Shown: positions 46,101-49,267, numbered from the stretch's first letter. The stretch: 64,000 bases of DNA from Siphonodentalium dalli (GCA_032622095.1 CP136069.1:84342958-84406957), one strand, 5' to 3'. Program-made: numbers and translations. Notes: generated by a model not told the origin, from the sequence alone.

Positions 46101-48337
46101 CCGCTTGACCCCAAAATGACTCGTTCCTATCTACATGTCATTATTAACATTCATGACAAATTTTATGATGATCAGACTAAAAGTAAGACCTGTAGCCCGT
46201 GCTAAAGAATTTAGTCATACAAAGAGTAAAATCCAAGATGGCTGCTGGCGGCCATGTTTTTGGGCCGAATGATCCCAAAATTACTCGTTCCCATCTACAT
46301 GTCAATATTAACATCCATGACAAATTTCATGATGAATAAGACAAACAGTACGGCCTGTAGCCCGTGCTAATGGATTAAATTTTGAAATCCAAGATGGCCA
46401 CTGGCGGCCATGTTTATTTTCCCAATGACCCCAAAATTGATCATTCTGGTCTAAATGTTGATTTCAACAGCTATGACAAATTTCATAATGAACCGACCAA
46501 AGGTACGACCTGTAGCCTGCATTGTTGACGCCTTATGTACACACGTACACACGCACACACAGACAACAAAGCCATGGCAATAGCTCAAACTTTACAAAGT
46601 AAAGTTGAGCTAATAATCATTGTTTTTGATTGAAGGATCGTCTAATTTAATGCACAAAATAAGAATCTCATCTGACATCCAAGTTTTAATATTAACGGGG
46701 GTCGCGAATAACTTTTATATTAAAACTTGGATGTCAGATGAAATTCTTATTTTGTGCATTAAATTAGACGATCCTTCAATCAAATACAATGATTTTATAG
46801 AACTGGAAGTGGAATTGCGAACAAAAATCTGAAATCTGAATTGGTTCGTGGGGGGCGGGGGTCGCGAACAACAAATGATTGATTATGATTGCAGGAACGT
46901 CTAATCTAATGCAAAACAATAATAAGCTCATCTGACATCCATGTTTTAAAAATAAAATTATTCGCCACCCCCCTCACCAACCAATTCAGATCGCAGATTT
47001 TCGTTTGCAATTCCACTTCCAGGTCTACAAATGATTGTTTATGATTGAAGAATCGTCTAATATAATGCACCAAATAAAAAGCTCGCCTGACTTCCAAGTT
47101 TTAAGTATAAAGTTATTCGCCACCCCCTCCCAACCAAGCAATTCAGATCGCAGAATTTTTTTTGCAATTCCACTTCCAGCTTTATTAAATGATTGTTTAC
47201 GATTGAAGAATTGTCTAATCTAATGCACAAAATAAAAAGCTCATCTGACATCCAAGTTTTAATATTAAAGTTATTCGCCACCCACCCCCTCCCCAACCAA
47301 TTCAGGTCACAGATTTGTTTTCGCAATTCCACACTACCAGTTCTAGAAAATGATTGTTTATGATTTATGGATCGGCTAATCCAATGCACAAATGAAGAAA
47401 TCTAACTGACATCCGAGATTTAAGAATACTTTTATTAGCCACCCCCATCTCAAATTCCAATGACAAATATTTGCCCGAAATGTACTTCTAAACCTTGAAA
47501 TGAACGCCTAATGTAGTACACAAATCCTTACATATAATGCACAACAAATAATCTGACACCCCCCTAAAATCCTCTATCAGTTATGCAACACCCCATCCCC
47601 CATCTCCACCTGTCAGAAAGATCACATAATTTTGAGCTCAAATATGGCGTATTTGAAGTTCCAGTGTTAGAAACAAAATGTTATGTACCCCCCCCCCCCC
47701 CCCCCCTTCTCATATTGCAACCCAACTCATAGCTTTTTGCGTAAGGACTGACAATCATTATTCCCGATGGTCGAGATCACCATGCATACTCTCCGTATGT
47801 GGAGCAAATAAAGAAAATATATAAACGCTGAATAGCGATTTCTATGTTATATGACTATTCACCACCCATATTCACTGACCATATATGCTCTCCTTCGCCA
47901 CTTTTAGGGGACCTATTAGAAACCATTACTGGAAATCATTGGTCCCACAATGTCAATGATGACATCAGAGGTAGGTGCATGCAGGTCACATGATGCCATG
48001 GTGATGGTGACATCAAGGTAAAAATATAAGTATGGAGGCTATATTTACGAAGACATGAACAGAAAATCTTCAAATTTTGATTTTATAATGTATTAGACTT
48101 GGCCATCCCAGCTGTTTCTTTGTCTGCTTGTTTCTTGGGATGGTCGCCATCAATCGATTTATTTCCTTATAATTGTTTGTTCAGATTATGAGTCTAAACG
48201 TCGTTATCCTGCAATAGATTACGATATATTATAATAAACAATTAACTGGATGAAATATATCAACGACATTACACTTTACCTGATGTCAATATCGCTGTTA
48301 TTTTCAAGAAAACACAGAGCAAAATCCAATAAACCAT
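978..48337 (-). CDS. TMEM8/PGAP6: TMEM8/PGAP6-family transmembrane protein gene, nine coding exons, C-terminus beyond the window
   Basis: Nine exons with GT-AG borders and compatible phases join into 1707 nt, or 569 codons, with no stop. The product starts with a signal peptide (residues 1-19). An extracellular region of about 440 residues follows, with many N-x-S/T sites. Next come an EGF-like domain with cysteines 481, 486, 492, 505, 507 and 516, a transmembrane helix at about 528-550, and a second one starting near 556. Residue order and spacing follow vertebrate TMEM8A/PGAP6 and TMEM8B throughout. Human PGAP6 (about 770 residues) is a GPI-directed phospholipase A2 of the CREST membrane-hydrolase superfamily and releases GPI-anchored proteins at the cell surface. 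That function is family knowledge, not shown here. The catalytic membrane core is mostly left of position 978. The gene spans over 47 kb because its introns are full of transposable elements. I cannot assign it to the A or B paralogue; a single pre-duplication orthologue is likely. Confidence 0.9.
1322..1783 (+). mobile_element. TTAA-flanked MITE with AGGCCCACTTAA-type terminal inverted repeats
   Basis: The element begins TTAAAGGCCTACTTAATTTT and ends with the inverted form AAAATTAAGTGGGCCTTTAA, about 460 bp apart. Related copies lie at 23751-26656 (interrupted), 26703-26985 (partial), 34236-34384 (one end) and 48768-49267 (reverse orientation). All share an internal block containing gaggaagctccaaaacattg. 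The flanking TTAA would suit a piggyBac-type target, which is inference. It lies in intron 8. Confidence 0.75.
2135..2307. repeat. Possible small MITE with 16-bp terminal inverted repeats
   Basis: The sequence gcgataagcaaaacac at 2135-2150 is the exact inverse of gtgttttgcttatcgc at 2292-2307. No clear target duplication is visible and there is no second copy here, so it may be chance or a degenerate element. Confidence 0.4.
2621..2927 (+). mobile_element. tRNA-derived SINE with AATC tail and 12-bp target duplication
   Basis: The 5' head has an RNA polymerase III box A (tggctcaatcgg, near 2632) and box B (ggttcaaatcc, near 2691) at tRNA-like spacing. A central stretch contains tttcctccaccactaaaact, which resembles the conserved central domain of mollusc/metazoan SINEs. 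The tail is (AATC)n. The insertion is flanked by the perfect 12-bp repeat caaaagcaatgg at 2609-2620 and 2928-2939. It lies in intron 8, antisense to the gene. Confidence 0.85.
3269..4640. mobile_element. hAT-type DNA element, 1372 bp, non-autonomous or decayed
   Basis: The perfect 14-bp terminal inverted repeats tagtgctgaaacgg and ccgtttcagcacta are flanked by a perfect 8-bp target duplication, cacagggc (3261-3268 and 4641-4648). An 8-bp duplication is the hAT signature. Both ends carry subterminal ccggtt/aaccgg repeats. No transposase is recognisable inside; the open frames at 3622-3975 and 4097-4291 match nothing I know. It interrupts the coding relic that continues at 4649. Confidence 0.88.
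4649..5850 (-). pseudogene. Decayed copy of a multi-copy metazoan hypothetical gene family
   Basis: Reading leftward from about 5845, one frame gives a block with LGLSISYHRVIEIENSL and EHEGLVCP. After a frameshift near 5600 comes NNIDHNPASSTSKDSSHGTG, continuing to LSESYARVE near 5410. After a gap and several stops, 5050-4880 gives RQRDPDVFFSDENQLFSPAL and then KFDCI. Then 4800-4700 gives CKWNEFFRDSDNKTEL. These blocks occur in the same order in an uncharacterised protein family present in many copies in corals, molluscs and other invertebrates. I do not know its function; the copy number suggests it travels with mobile DNA. About 250 residues appear to be missing between the second and third blocks. 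The hAT element at 3269-4640 cuts its downstream end. Confidence 0.6.
5851..6526. other. Unique intron 8 sequence, nothing recognised
   Basis: AT-rich, with no open frame of note, no repeat with a partner in the window and no RNA gene. Confidence 0.5.
6527..7625. mobile_element. Second hAT-type element, 1099 bp, next to the exon 8 donor
   Basis: The ends tagagatgggcgg and ccgcccatcacta form a 13-bp terminal inverted repeat with one mismatch. They are flanked by an 8-bp target duplication with one mismatch (ccattagt at 6519-6526, ccagtagt at 7626-7633). Both ends carry cggttttcgg-like subterminal repeats. No transposase is recognisable. The right end lies 34 nt inside intron 8 from the exon 8 donor at 7667. 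Confidence 0.8.
7668..7813 (-). CDS. TMEM8/PGAP6: TMEM8/PGAP6-like exon 8: EGF-like domain
   Basis: This exon is 146 nt and encodes residues 461-510. The acceptor is cttccag before TCAATCAG and the donor is GCAG/gtcagt. It carries five of the six EGF cysteines (481, 486, 492, 505, 507) in CLDGSCGKYGGC followed by SCDCYA. Adding C516 in exon 9 gives spacing C-x4-C-x5-C-x12-C-x-C-x8-C, the EGF pattern found at the same place in vertebrate TMEM8A/B. In vertebrates this domain sits just before the first membrane helix. Confidence 0.92.
7864..8125 (+). mobile_element. TTAA-targeting palindromic MITE with internal TATA hairpins
   Basis: It is flanked by TTAA. The termini are of the ccctttcatgatgggagctg type and inverted at the right end (agctccattcatggaaagg). 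Inside are two long hairpins made of attctcttatatatgcgag and its inverse. Full or partial relatives lie at 9019-9129, 11458-11522 plus 16705-16859, 53457-53697, 56880-57139 and 60171-60437. TTAA plus CCCT-type termini fit piggyBac (inference). It occupies intron 7, with its left edge about 50 nt from the acceptor of exon 8. Confidence 0.8.
8535..8729. repeat. Chimera of a hAT-end fragment and half of the TTAA palindromic MITE
   Basis: Positions 8535-8640 resemble the right end of the hAT element at 17224-18917 (shared ttttagtcattaattgtga and aatttggccaa). From 8641 on, the sequence is the right half of the palindromic MITE (tgggagacttgcatat to cagctcccgtatgaaaaggttaa). The MITE edge is 37 nt inside intron 7 from the exon 7 donor. 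Confidence 0.6.
8767..8978 (-). CDS. TMEM8/PGAP6: TMEM8/PGAP6-like exon 7: membrane-proximal ectodomain
   Basis: This exon is 212 nt and encodes residues 391-461. The acceptor is tatatag before CTACAAGG and the donor is CTTAA/gtgagt. It reads LQGIKVEVYICITKNF, then VPYPEYGKWFITFRSQC. The latter matches the family's Pro-Tyr/Phe-Pro-x-x-Gly-x-Trp-Phe block that precedes the EGF domain. Two N-glycosylation sequons (NVT, NTT) are present, and a third, NRS, follows the Cys. Confidence 0.9.
9019..9129 (+). mobile_element. Deletion derivative of the TTAA palindromic MITE
   Basis: TTAA flanks both ends. The left terminus (aacatgttcatgacgggagc) is joined almost directly to the right terminus (gcacagggttttcgcaaaat, then agctccagtcatggaaggg), with the hairpins lost. 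It lies in intron 6. Confidence 0.7.
9409..9469. repeat. Two-copy 31-bp tandem duplication
   Basis: The unit tcacccacatacatgtgtca plus gcagacacata is present twice head to tail, followed by a short gacag run. Confidence 0.7.
9764..9828. repeat. Internally deleted double-hairpin MITE
   Basis: Only the outer inverted repeats of the family described at 35671-35924 remain: caaggctgcaaatagtgtgt and actatttgcaggcttg, with tttgcagaataaggtcccca between them. Confidence 0.6.
10081..10400 (-). CDS. TMEM8/PGAP6: TMEM8/PGAP6-like exon 6: ectodomain
   Basis: This exon is 320 nt and encodes residues 284-390. The acceptor is tctcttcag before GTTGCCAT and the donor is GTG/gtgagt. It begins GCHNYSLFDD and ends TYFQLFDHTDIGGTLKLRAA, IESAV. 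The final block corresponds to the family's strand segment where a leucine-rich run is followed by Gly-Gly. The middle is poorly conserved, as in relatives. The same frame runs open well into the upstream intron, but the acceptor and phase set the start used here. Confidence 0.88.
10814..11180. mobile_element. Double-hairpin hAT-like MITE, long form with middle segment
   Basis: The left palindrome has partly collapsed (10839-10892). A ~170-bp middle containing ggcctcatcttctgggaagt follows. The right palindrome (11083-11172) is formed by agaggg...ccctct arms around the loop ctagcccaccgtgcgggat. The long form at 34542-34971 shares all three parts. Confidence 0.7.
11458..11522 (+). mobile_element. 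Left half of a TTAA palindromic MITE split by a 5.2-kb insertion
   Basis: It starts TTAACCCTTCCATGATGGGA and runs to tgtgccagtgtattctcc, where intact copies continue into the first hairpin. The missing right half resumes at about 16705 with ccctaagagaatgcactgg. The whole intervening block is therefore an insertion into this element. Confidence 0.75.
11526..11856. mobile_element. 331-bp MITE with ~61-bp terminal inverted repeats
   Basis: The left arm starts atacaatattttcctaaata and the right arm (11796-11856) is its inverse. The arms include agtatcttgcccactgaac. Internal sequence 11587-11745 reappears inverted at about 16510-16655. It abuts or is part of the larger composite to its right. Confidence 0.7.
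11980..12048. repeat. AT-rich microsatellite
   Basis: An impure (AT)/(ACATAT) run with tatatatgtatatacatata. Confidence 0.8.
13694..13745 (+). repeat. Diverged end of the TTAAAGTGATGTGAAACACT dispersed repeat
   Basis: The sequence ttaaagtgagacgaaacact, then ccggtaggatgagcaaacag, matches the start of the repeats at 23197, 59702 and 63777. It breaks off after about 50 bp inside the GC-rich composite. Confidence 0.6.
13965..15765. repeat. Three copies of a ~100-200-bp GC-rich module
   Basis: Copies lie at about 13965-14240, 15110-15330 and 15600-15765. All contain gggtagccccaacccgcg, then a gactatcg block and taattacgccaat. The first two also share upstream sequence containing tcgatagtccagg, and the first and third share downstream sequence around ccctcgaaacaaggg. 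The divergence implies old duplication within one element. Confidence 0.7.
14360..14660. repeat. Imperfect tandem duplication of ~110 bp
   Basis: Two blocks share aggaatgtc, then ctcg...tggagc and ctgctcgatctgatcccgat (second copy: gctcgaccgatcccgatatc). They begin near 14400 and 14545. It lies within the GC-rich composite. Confidence 0.5.
16705..16859 (+). mobile_element. Right half of the TTAA palindromic MITE begun at 11458
   Basis: It contains ctaagagaatgcactgg, gcctcgcatatataatagaa, the gcacagggttttcacaaaat terminus and a final agaagggTTAA, in the order found in intact copies. Confidence 0.75.
17224..18917. mobile_element. Third hAT-type element, 1694 bp, perfect 8-bp target duplication
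   Basis: Perfect 14-bp terminal inverted repeats, cagtgttcgcgctg and cagcgcgaacactg, are flanked by tcaactgc on both sides (17216-17223, 18918-18925). The subterminal regions repeat tttggc/gccaaa many times. A related unoccupied site exists at 23028-23060 (gcatggcctcatctgctatg). A second element sits inside at 17740-18505. I see no transposase. Confidence 0.9.
17740..18505. mobile_element. TA-flanked element nested in the third hAT element
   Basis: The ends ctgtaaaatcctttttattt and ...taaagccaattacag are inverted relatives. Both then carry gtggg/cccac and cgtgg/ccacg blocks, and TA flanks each side. This fits a Tc1/mariner-type MITE (inference). Confidence 0.6.
19253..19551 (-). CDS. TMEM8/PGAP6: TMEM8/PGAP6-like exon 5: ectodomain
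   Basis: This exon is 299 nt and encodes residues 184-284. The acceptor is aattttcag before GTTCTATG and the donor is TTGG/gtttgt, a weak 5' splice site fixed by phase agreement with exon 6. It reads FYVPVSAYAYGIKIRISSC, then SGCPLILRI, CKVIVDSPELDSWTYLTVTH and FNLDVTLL. This matches the family order: Val-Pro-Ser/x-aromatic strand, Cys-Pro-Leu-x-Leu-Arg, then Trp-x-Tyr-x-x-Val. Sequons NET, NSS and NIT are present. Confidence 0.9.
19552..21564 (-). other. Intron 4: one satellite-element fragment, otherwise unique
   Basis: About 20019-20260 is a diverged 5' part of the Helitron-like satellite family (gaaagtgtcaataacactgt, then aaatccaagatagccactgg). The rest is AT-rich with no gene or matching repeat. 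Confidence 0.6.
21565..21692 (-). CDS. TMEM8/PGAP6: TMEM8/PGAP6-like exon 4: ectodomain
   Basis: This exon is 128 nt and encodes residues 142-184. The acceptor is caactttcag before CTGTTCAAG and the donor is ACATACAG/gtatgt. It reads LFKNKCSYALSASMATLAER, then STEYSVYLTEVVLPKTY. This aligns with the family's conserved Cys-Tyr/Gln-Tyr strand followed by an acidic linker. Confidence 0.88.
22108..22469. mobile_element. Small hAT-like MITE (362 bp)
   Basis: The ends tagggctaca and tacagcccta are inverted, with further internal inverted pieces (gatcacgatacg, tatcgtgatac). The flanks acatcaac and atgtcaac would be an 8-bp duplication with two mismatches. Confidence 0.6.
22745..22880. repeat. GAT/GGT microsatellite
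   Basis: A long imperfect trinucleotide run (gatgatgatgatgatgat, ggtggtggtgg, gataatgatg). It opens spurious His- or Asp/Gly-rich frames. Confidence 0.9.
22955..23660. mobile_element. Double-hairpin MITE, long form, interrupted
   Basis: It starts near agacatttgcagtatgatgt, carries the middle segment (gaccgagacaaagattt), and resumes at about 23589 with gagaagatgagtctaagcag before the right palindrome. An unrelated dispersed repeat (23197-23588) is inserted. It preserves the pre-insertion site of the hAT element at 17224. Confidence 0.65.
23197..23588 (+). mobile_element. Dispersed ~390-bp repeat starting TTAAAGTGATGTGAAACACT
   Basis: Long similarity with 59702-60085 and with 63777-64000 (cut by the window edge), plus a short piece at 13694. 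Shared blocks include aatcttgctcaaagtagtta, atgcaatgactctcgatggc and gtaaatatttacaattgagc. The edges are at or near TTAA. No coding content. Confidence 0.7.
23751..26656 (-). mobile_element. AGGCCCAC-type MITE split by a satellite-bearing element
   Basis: The left part is 23751-24116, TTAAAGGCCCACTTAATTTT to ttccaaatggtata. The right part is about 26609-26656, taatatggaat to aattaagtgggcctTTAA. An intact copy at 48768-49267 reads caaatggtatataatatggc across the junction, which proves the insertion. Confidence 0.8.
24116..26608 (+). mobile_element. Helitron-like element with ~164-bp satellite core (copy 1)
   Basis: It begins tgaaagtgtcaatgacactg and ends with a hairpin, tagctcaaactttac / gtaaagttgagcta, then CTAA before host T. 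Comparison with the empty site shows insertion between A and T with no target duplication, as Helitrons do. The core is about 14 tandem monomers of ~150-164 bp in two main types. One type has aaaggatttagtcatacaaa; the other has taatggattaaattttgaaa. All share ccatctacat, atgatgatcagac, gtacgacctgt and ccaagatggc. A (CA)n/(CG) run near 26500 precedes the 3' hairpin. No protein is encoded. The architecture matches bivalve pearl/HINE elements. Confidence 0.75.
26703..26985 (-). mobile_element. Partial AGGCCCAC-type MITE
   Basis: It starts gggcccacttaattttcaag and follows the other copies (ttttaataacaatctatg, cagaaggtgcccat), then breaks off near 26985. Confidence 0.65.
27235..28580 (+). mobile_element. 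Helitron-like satellite element (copy 2, 3' truncated)
   Basis: The 5' end is tgaaggtgtcaatgacactg and the same monomers follow. It stops at gcggccatgttttt without the 3' hairpin. Several monomers are internally shortened, for example near 27555 and 28430. Confidence 0.75.
28583..28617. repeat. Short GC-rich hairpin
   Basis: cacccactg and cagtgggtg enclose gacgcgcgaagcgcgtc. A similar gcgcgcttcgcgcgc hairpin is at 31830. They look like terminal hairpins of MITEs, but the partner ends are not identified. Confidence 0.6.
28618..29730. other. Intron 3 sequence, nothing recognised
   Basis: The open frames of 60-96 codons here overlap on both strands and match no family I know. No repeat partner is seen in the window. 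Confidence 0.4.
29731..30060. repeat. Two-copy tandem repeat of ~180 bp
   Basis: Shared blocks are cttccatctaaaacataatt, accaagtctca, ttaaaattttgaaaaatgac and aaatcgattttaatg. Confidence 0.75.
30120..30830. repeat. Degenerate tandem array
   Basis: About four diverged units repeat gtcaacattggtc, ttatcgctcc and actaatttgtatc-like words at 30170, 30260, 30580 and 30770, with acccaacc spacers. Confidence 0.5.
31125..31603. mobile_element. Three tandem TA-targeting palindromic MITEs
   Basis: Three ~129-bp palindromes (31125-31253, 31300-31428, 31475-31603) start cagtaatg, continue aagtaattgaccacttaacc, and end with the inverse; most are flanked by TA. They are separated by a repeated ~46-bp spacer (aaccaatataaggatttgag). 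The whole ~175-bp unit has therefore been amplified in tandem. CAGT termini and TA flanks fit Tc1/mariner (inference). Larger copies lie at 35152-35366 and 54635-54825. Confidence 0.8.
32030..32545. repeat. Cluster of degenerate 17-18-bp palindromes around CTTAAG
   Basis: At least ten variants of ttgcacttaagcgcaat occur in about 500 bp, such as attgcgcttaagcacaat, ttgcagttaagcacaat and attgcgcttaagtgcaatt. Most are centred on cttaag and spaced irregularly. The left edge (tagggctgcacgg, 32025) resembles a hAT terminus. Confidence 0.6.
32951..33458 (+). mobile_element. Helitron-like satellite element (copy 3, 5' truncated)
   Basis: About three monomers are followed by the common 3' segment: gacaaagccatggcaatagc, tcaaactttac and gttgagctaa. 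Confidence 0.7.
33459..34235. other. Unique intron 3 sequence
   Basis: Nothing coding is recognised. It contains a CpG-bearing stretch around 33870-33920 (atatggcggcgccgtaattg) that could be regulatory, but nothing proves it. Confidence 0.35.
34236..34384 (-). mobile_element. One end of the AGGCCCAC-type MITE
   Basis: caacaaaaacaacac, ttttggagcttcctctttca and aaaattaagtgggcctttaa match the terminal 150 bp of the copy at 48768-49267. Confidence 0.65.
34542..34971. mobile_element. Double-hairpin MITE, long form
   Basis: The left palindrome is at about 34569-34662, the middle runs to about 34850, and the right palindrome is at about 34856-34950. The outer inverted repeats are gccttgaattattatgtctg and acacactatttcaag. 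The two hairpins flank a middle segment that contains ttaacgaggtgattaatgtg. Confidence 0.75.
35152..35366. mobile_element. 215-bp near-perfect palindromic MITE flanked by TA, 12 nt inside the exon 3 donor
   Basis: The termini are cagtaatgcc and ggcattactg type. The arms of about 100 bp include aaccacagcagaattatggg and tcggaaatatggcttgttgc. TA lies on both sides (35150-35151, 35367-35368). Intron 3 starts at 35380, so only 12 nt separate the donor from the TA. Confidence 0.85.
35381..35585 (-). CDS. TMEM8/PGAP6: TMEM8/PGAP6-like exon 3: ectodomain
   Basis: This exon is 205 nt and encodes residues 73-141. The acceptor is ctatcctcag before GTATATAC and the donor is CCATCG/gtttgt, a non-consensus +4 to +6 fixed by phase. 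It reads YIQHGSYPYITPFNE, then PTPGSWYLVAFYPRS and DDDIRPS. This matches the family block where an Asn/Tyr-Pro loop is followed by Pro-x-Pro-Gly-x-Trp-Phe/Tyr-Leu-Ala/Val. The frame also runs open upstream of the acceptor into a MITE, which is not coding. Confidence 0.9.
35671..35924. mobile_element. Double-hairpin MITE, compact form, with perfect 8-bp target duplication
   Basis: Outer inverted repeats run caagccttgaaatag...ctatttcaaggcttg. Within each half sits a second hairpin, formed by agaatgaggt, ccccagagggtgaattt and their inverses around the loop ctaccccgcatagtgggcta. Flanks are cgtctggg at 35663-35670 and 35925-35932, so the family is hAT-like. A sister compact copy is at 60503-60750. 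Confidence 0.88.
35933..36300 (+). repeat. Dispersed repeat, copy 1
   Basis: ccacaattacaacataa, cctgatttcaagactacaaa, then aaaggcataataaagtggt, with a later block atagaagctttt...tatattatacc. It shares these blocks in order with 39205-39350 plus 40853-40935, and with 60780-61215. The class is unknown; a retroelement 3' region is possible. Confidence 0.5.
36301..37356. other. Intron 2 sequence, little recognised
   Basis: A short block at about 36480-36600 resembles the dispersed repeat at 57140-57310 and 62215-62400. The end around 37290-37320 (ttccatggccccatggaacc) looks like a fold-back terminus. No gene. Confidence 0.35.
37357..37500. repeat. 144-bp palindrome with ~58-bp arms
   Basis: The left arm taaggatgattaactgtcat, then ggagatgtaaccgtgaggta, is inverted at 37441-37500 with a 2-bp indel and one substitution. 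The loop is about 25 bp. Confidence 0.85.
38190..38560 (-). pseudogene. Relic encoding a possible Cys-pair zinc-binding domain
   Basis: In one minus frame near 38480, NSCRVCDFSFGGC appears. After a frame change near 38420, the adjacent frame reads KTDLLEIIKNVNLCG and then DCQAICRPCCQKI, ending in a stop at about 38196. Two CxxC pairs about 50 residues apart look like the N-terminal zinc modules found on invertebrate transposon-associated proteins. I cannot name the family. One frameshift and no flanking start suggest a decayed copy. It lies in intron 2. Confidence 0.35.
38939..39098 (-). CDS. TMEM8/PGAP6: TMEM8/PGAP6-like exon 2: mature N-terminus
   Basis: This exon is 160 nt and encodes residues 20-73. 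The acceptor is ctctttcacag before ATGTTGAAG and the donor is TATGT/gtgagt. It reads VEVEWMTSIGIAEYNGYKSV, then RIYKFEVSDRVTQAIWSI and CKDRDIYV. This matches the family's first ectodomain strand set, where Phe-x-Val is followed by Ala-x-Trp and a Cys-x-Asp-Arg turn. The codon joining exons 1 and 2 is GAT (Asp). Confidence 0.9.
39205..39350 (+). repeat. Dispersed repeat, copy 2
   Basis: gggccacaatttttta, accagatttcatgactacaa, gtctataaaaggcacaataa. The related trailing block is at 40853-40935. Confidence 0.5.
39400..39480. repeat. 81-bp hairpin
   Basis: agttctcctgcttg at 39400-39413 is the exact inverse of 39467-39480. An inner pair, ctctgaatgtttc and gaaacattcggag, extends the stem. Confidence 0.7.
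39546..40816 (+). mobile_element. Diverged Helitron-like satellite element
   Basis: It has the same 5' motif (gtgtcaatgacactgtagct) and 3' motif (aagtaaagttgagctaa). The monomers form a distinct subfamily (cccatctagaggtcaccctg, gaagtttggtgatgatcgga, aaatccaagatggtcactgg). It is a sister family to the copies at 24-28 and 43-46 kb. Confidence 0.7.
40936..42325. other. Intron 1 sequence, nothing recognised
   Basis: An open frame at 41135-41344 ends KKKFKTVLPYVIPG, but I recognise no family and see no splice context. The block at 41847-42150 begins TTAACCCTTCACTACC, a possible single MITE end. Confidence 0.35.
42326..43399. repeat. C-rich satellite array, ~180-bp unit (left block)
   Basis: About six units repeat aagttattcgccacccccc, aaccaattcagatcgcagat, caattccacttccagttcta, gattgaagaatcgtctaatc and catctgacatccaagtttta. 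C-runs reach about 20 bp or more near 42705 and 43095. A long minus-strand open frame here is a by-product of the repeat. Confidence 0.85.
43400..43604 (+). mobile_element. 3' fragment of a Helitron-like satellite element
   Basis: One monomer (aaatccaagatggctgccac) is joined to the 3' segment ccatggcaatagctcaaact and the degenerate hairpin ttacaatgtaagttgaacta. Confidence 0.65.
43681..46614 (+). mobile_element. Helitron-like satellite element, full length (2.9 kb)
   Basis: The 5' end is tgaaagtgtcaatgacactg. It has about 17 monomers of both types, then ttgacgccttatgtacacac and the hairpin ctttac / gtaaag ending gagctaa before host T. It sits inside the C-rich satellite, whose units resume at 46615. 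Confidence 0.8.
46615..47460. repeat. C-rich satellite array (right block) with a head-to-head inversion
   Basis: Units match 42326-43399. Between about 46615 and 46860 a unit is followed by its inverse (tccaagttttaatattaa, then attaaaacttggatgtcaga), making a ~180-bp palindrome. The remaining units return to direct orientation. Confidence 0.8.
47461..48279 (-). other. Intron 1, 5' end
   Basis: A poly-C tract of about 20 bp at 47689-47706 is the only feature. Otherwise unique sequence up to the exon 1 donor. Confidence 0.5.
48280..48337 (-). CDS. TMEM8/PGAP6: TMEM8/PGAP6-like exon 1: start codon and signal peptide
   Basis: There are 58 coding nt from ATG at 48337 to the donor TCAG/gtaaag. 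It encodes MVYWILLCVFLKITAILTS, a short n-region, hydrophobic core and small polar end typical of a signal peptide. The split codon G+AT joins exon 2 in frame. An in-frame TAA lies about 60 nt upstream with no ATG between, which supports this start. Confidence 0.85.
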
Positions 48338-48450
48338 TATCAGCGATAACGACCTACTTTCGGTATTGTTGGTATTTCCGCCCAGTTCACGTACTTTTTA
48401 AATGTCGTTCCGTTTTATAAAACGTCAACTAAAATAGTCTAAATTAAAAC
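48338..48450 (-). promoter_or_regulatory. Candidate core promoter and 5' UTR
   Basis: A symmetric TATA-type sequence, cgttttataaaacg (48411-48424), lies 74-87 bp upstream of the ATG. It predicts transcription starting near 48385. The region is free of repeats, unlike its surroundings. Confidence 0.45.
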
Positions 48451-48767
48451 TGATATGGTATCAAAATGCGAAACATATTGTCTTCGTAACTATTCTATTG
48501 TCGATATTACTAATAGTCGCGAACACAACCCTGCTGTATTGAGAAATCGATCATGAATATGCCAGTGGCCGTGTCTGACAGTCTGGCAATTAATGAATTA
48601 TGTACTTGGCAATCCAAGTTGAATCAGTGCATCAACGTGACCACCGTCGGGTAAAGAGTTGGGGAGTTCCCCAAATCCTTGGATCGACGATGACGCATAA
48701 AGGAAGCAGTTGGTTATAACCACATATTGAATAACAAATTGCTTTGCTCTCGTTTGTGTATTATATA

Positions 48768-49267
48768 TTAAAAGCCCAGTTAATTTTCGAGTCACCGAGT
48801 TCGAGCTATTTTTTTATTGTGTCTTGATATACGGTTTTAATAACAATTTATGCCATAAAACATGATTAAAGTACTATAATTCTCACCATTTGAAACACCT
48901 GTGTCTCAGAAGATGCCCATAGAGAGATAGAAAATAGCTGCAATCAGAGAAACATTCCCACCGTTTTGGCTCCCAGAAAGCAACAGAATTCAAACTATAA
49001 AGATATATTTCAATGGAAGGGGAATAACTCTATCTTTAAGATAGAGTTACCCTCCACCGAAAATAATACACTTTTTATTGCAATTTAGATGACAAAAAAC
49101 ACGACGGTAACCCAACAAAAACAACATTTTCGCAGTTTATTACACGGATATAAGTTGCTAATACAATGTTTTGGAGCTTCCTCTTTCAAATGGTATATAA
49201 TATGGCATATATTGTATACATGTGATCTGGTGGGGGGGGGGGATGCGAAAATTAAGTGGGCCTTTAA
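48768..49267 (-). mobile_element. Intact AGGCCCAC-type MITE, reverse orientation
   Basis: TTAA flanks both sides. The left terminus is aaagcccagttaattttcga and the right is aaaattaagtgggcctttaa. Internal blocks match the 1322 copy inverted. It holds an internal inverted pair, aactctatctttaagatagagtt, in two arms. Confidence 0.8.
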
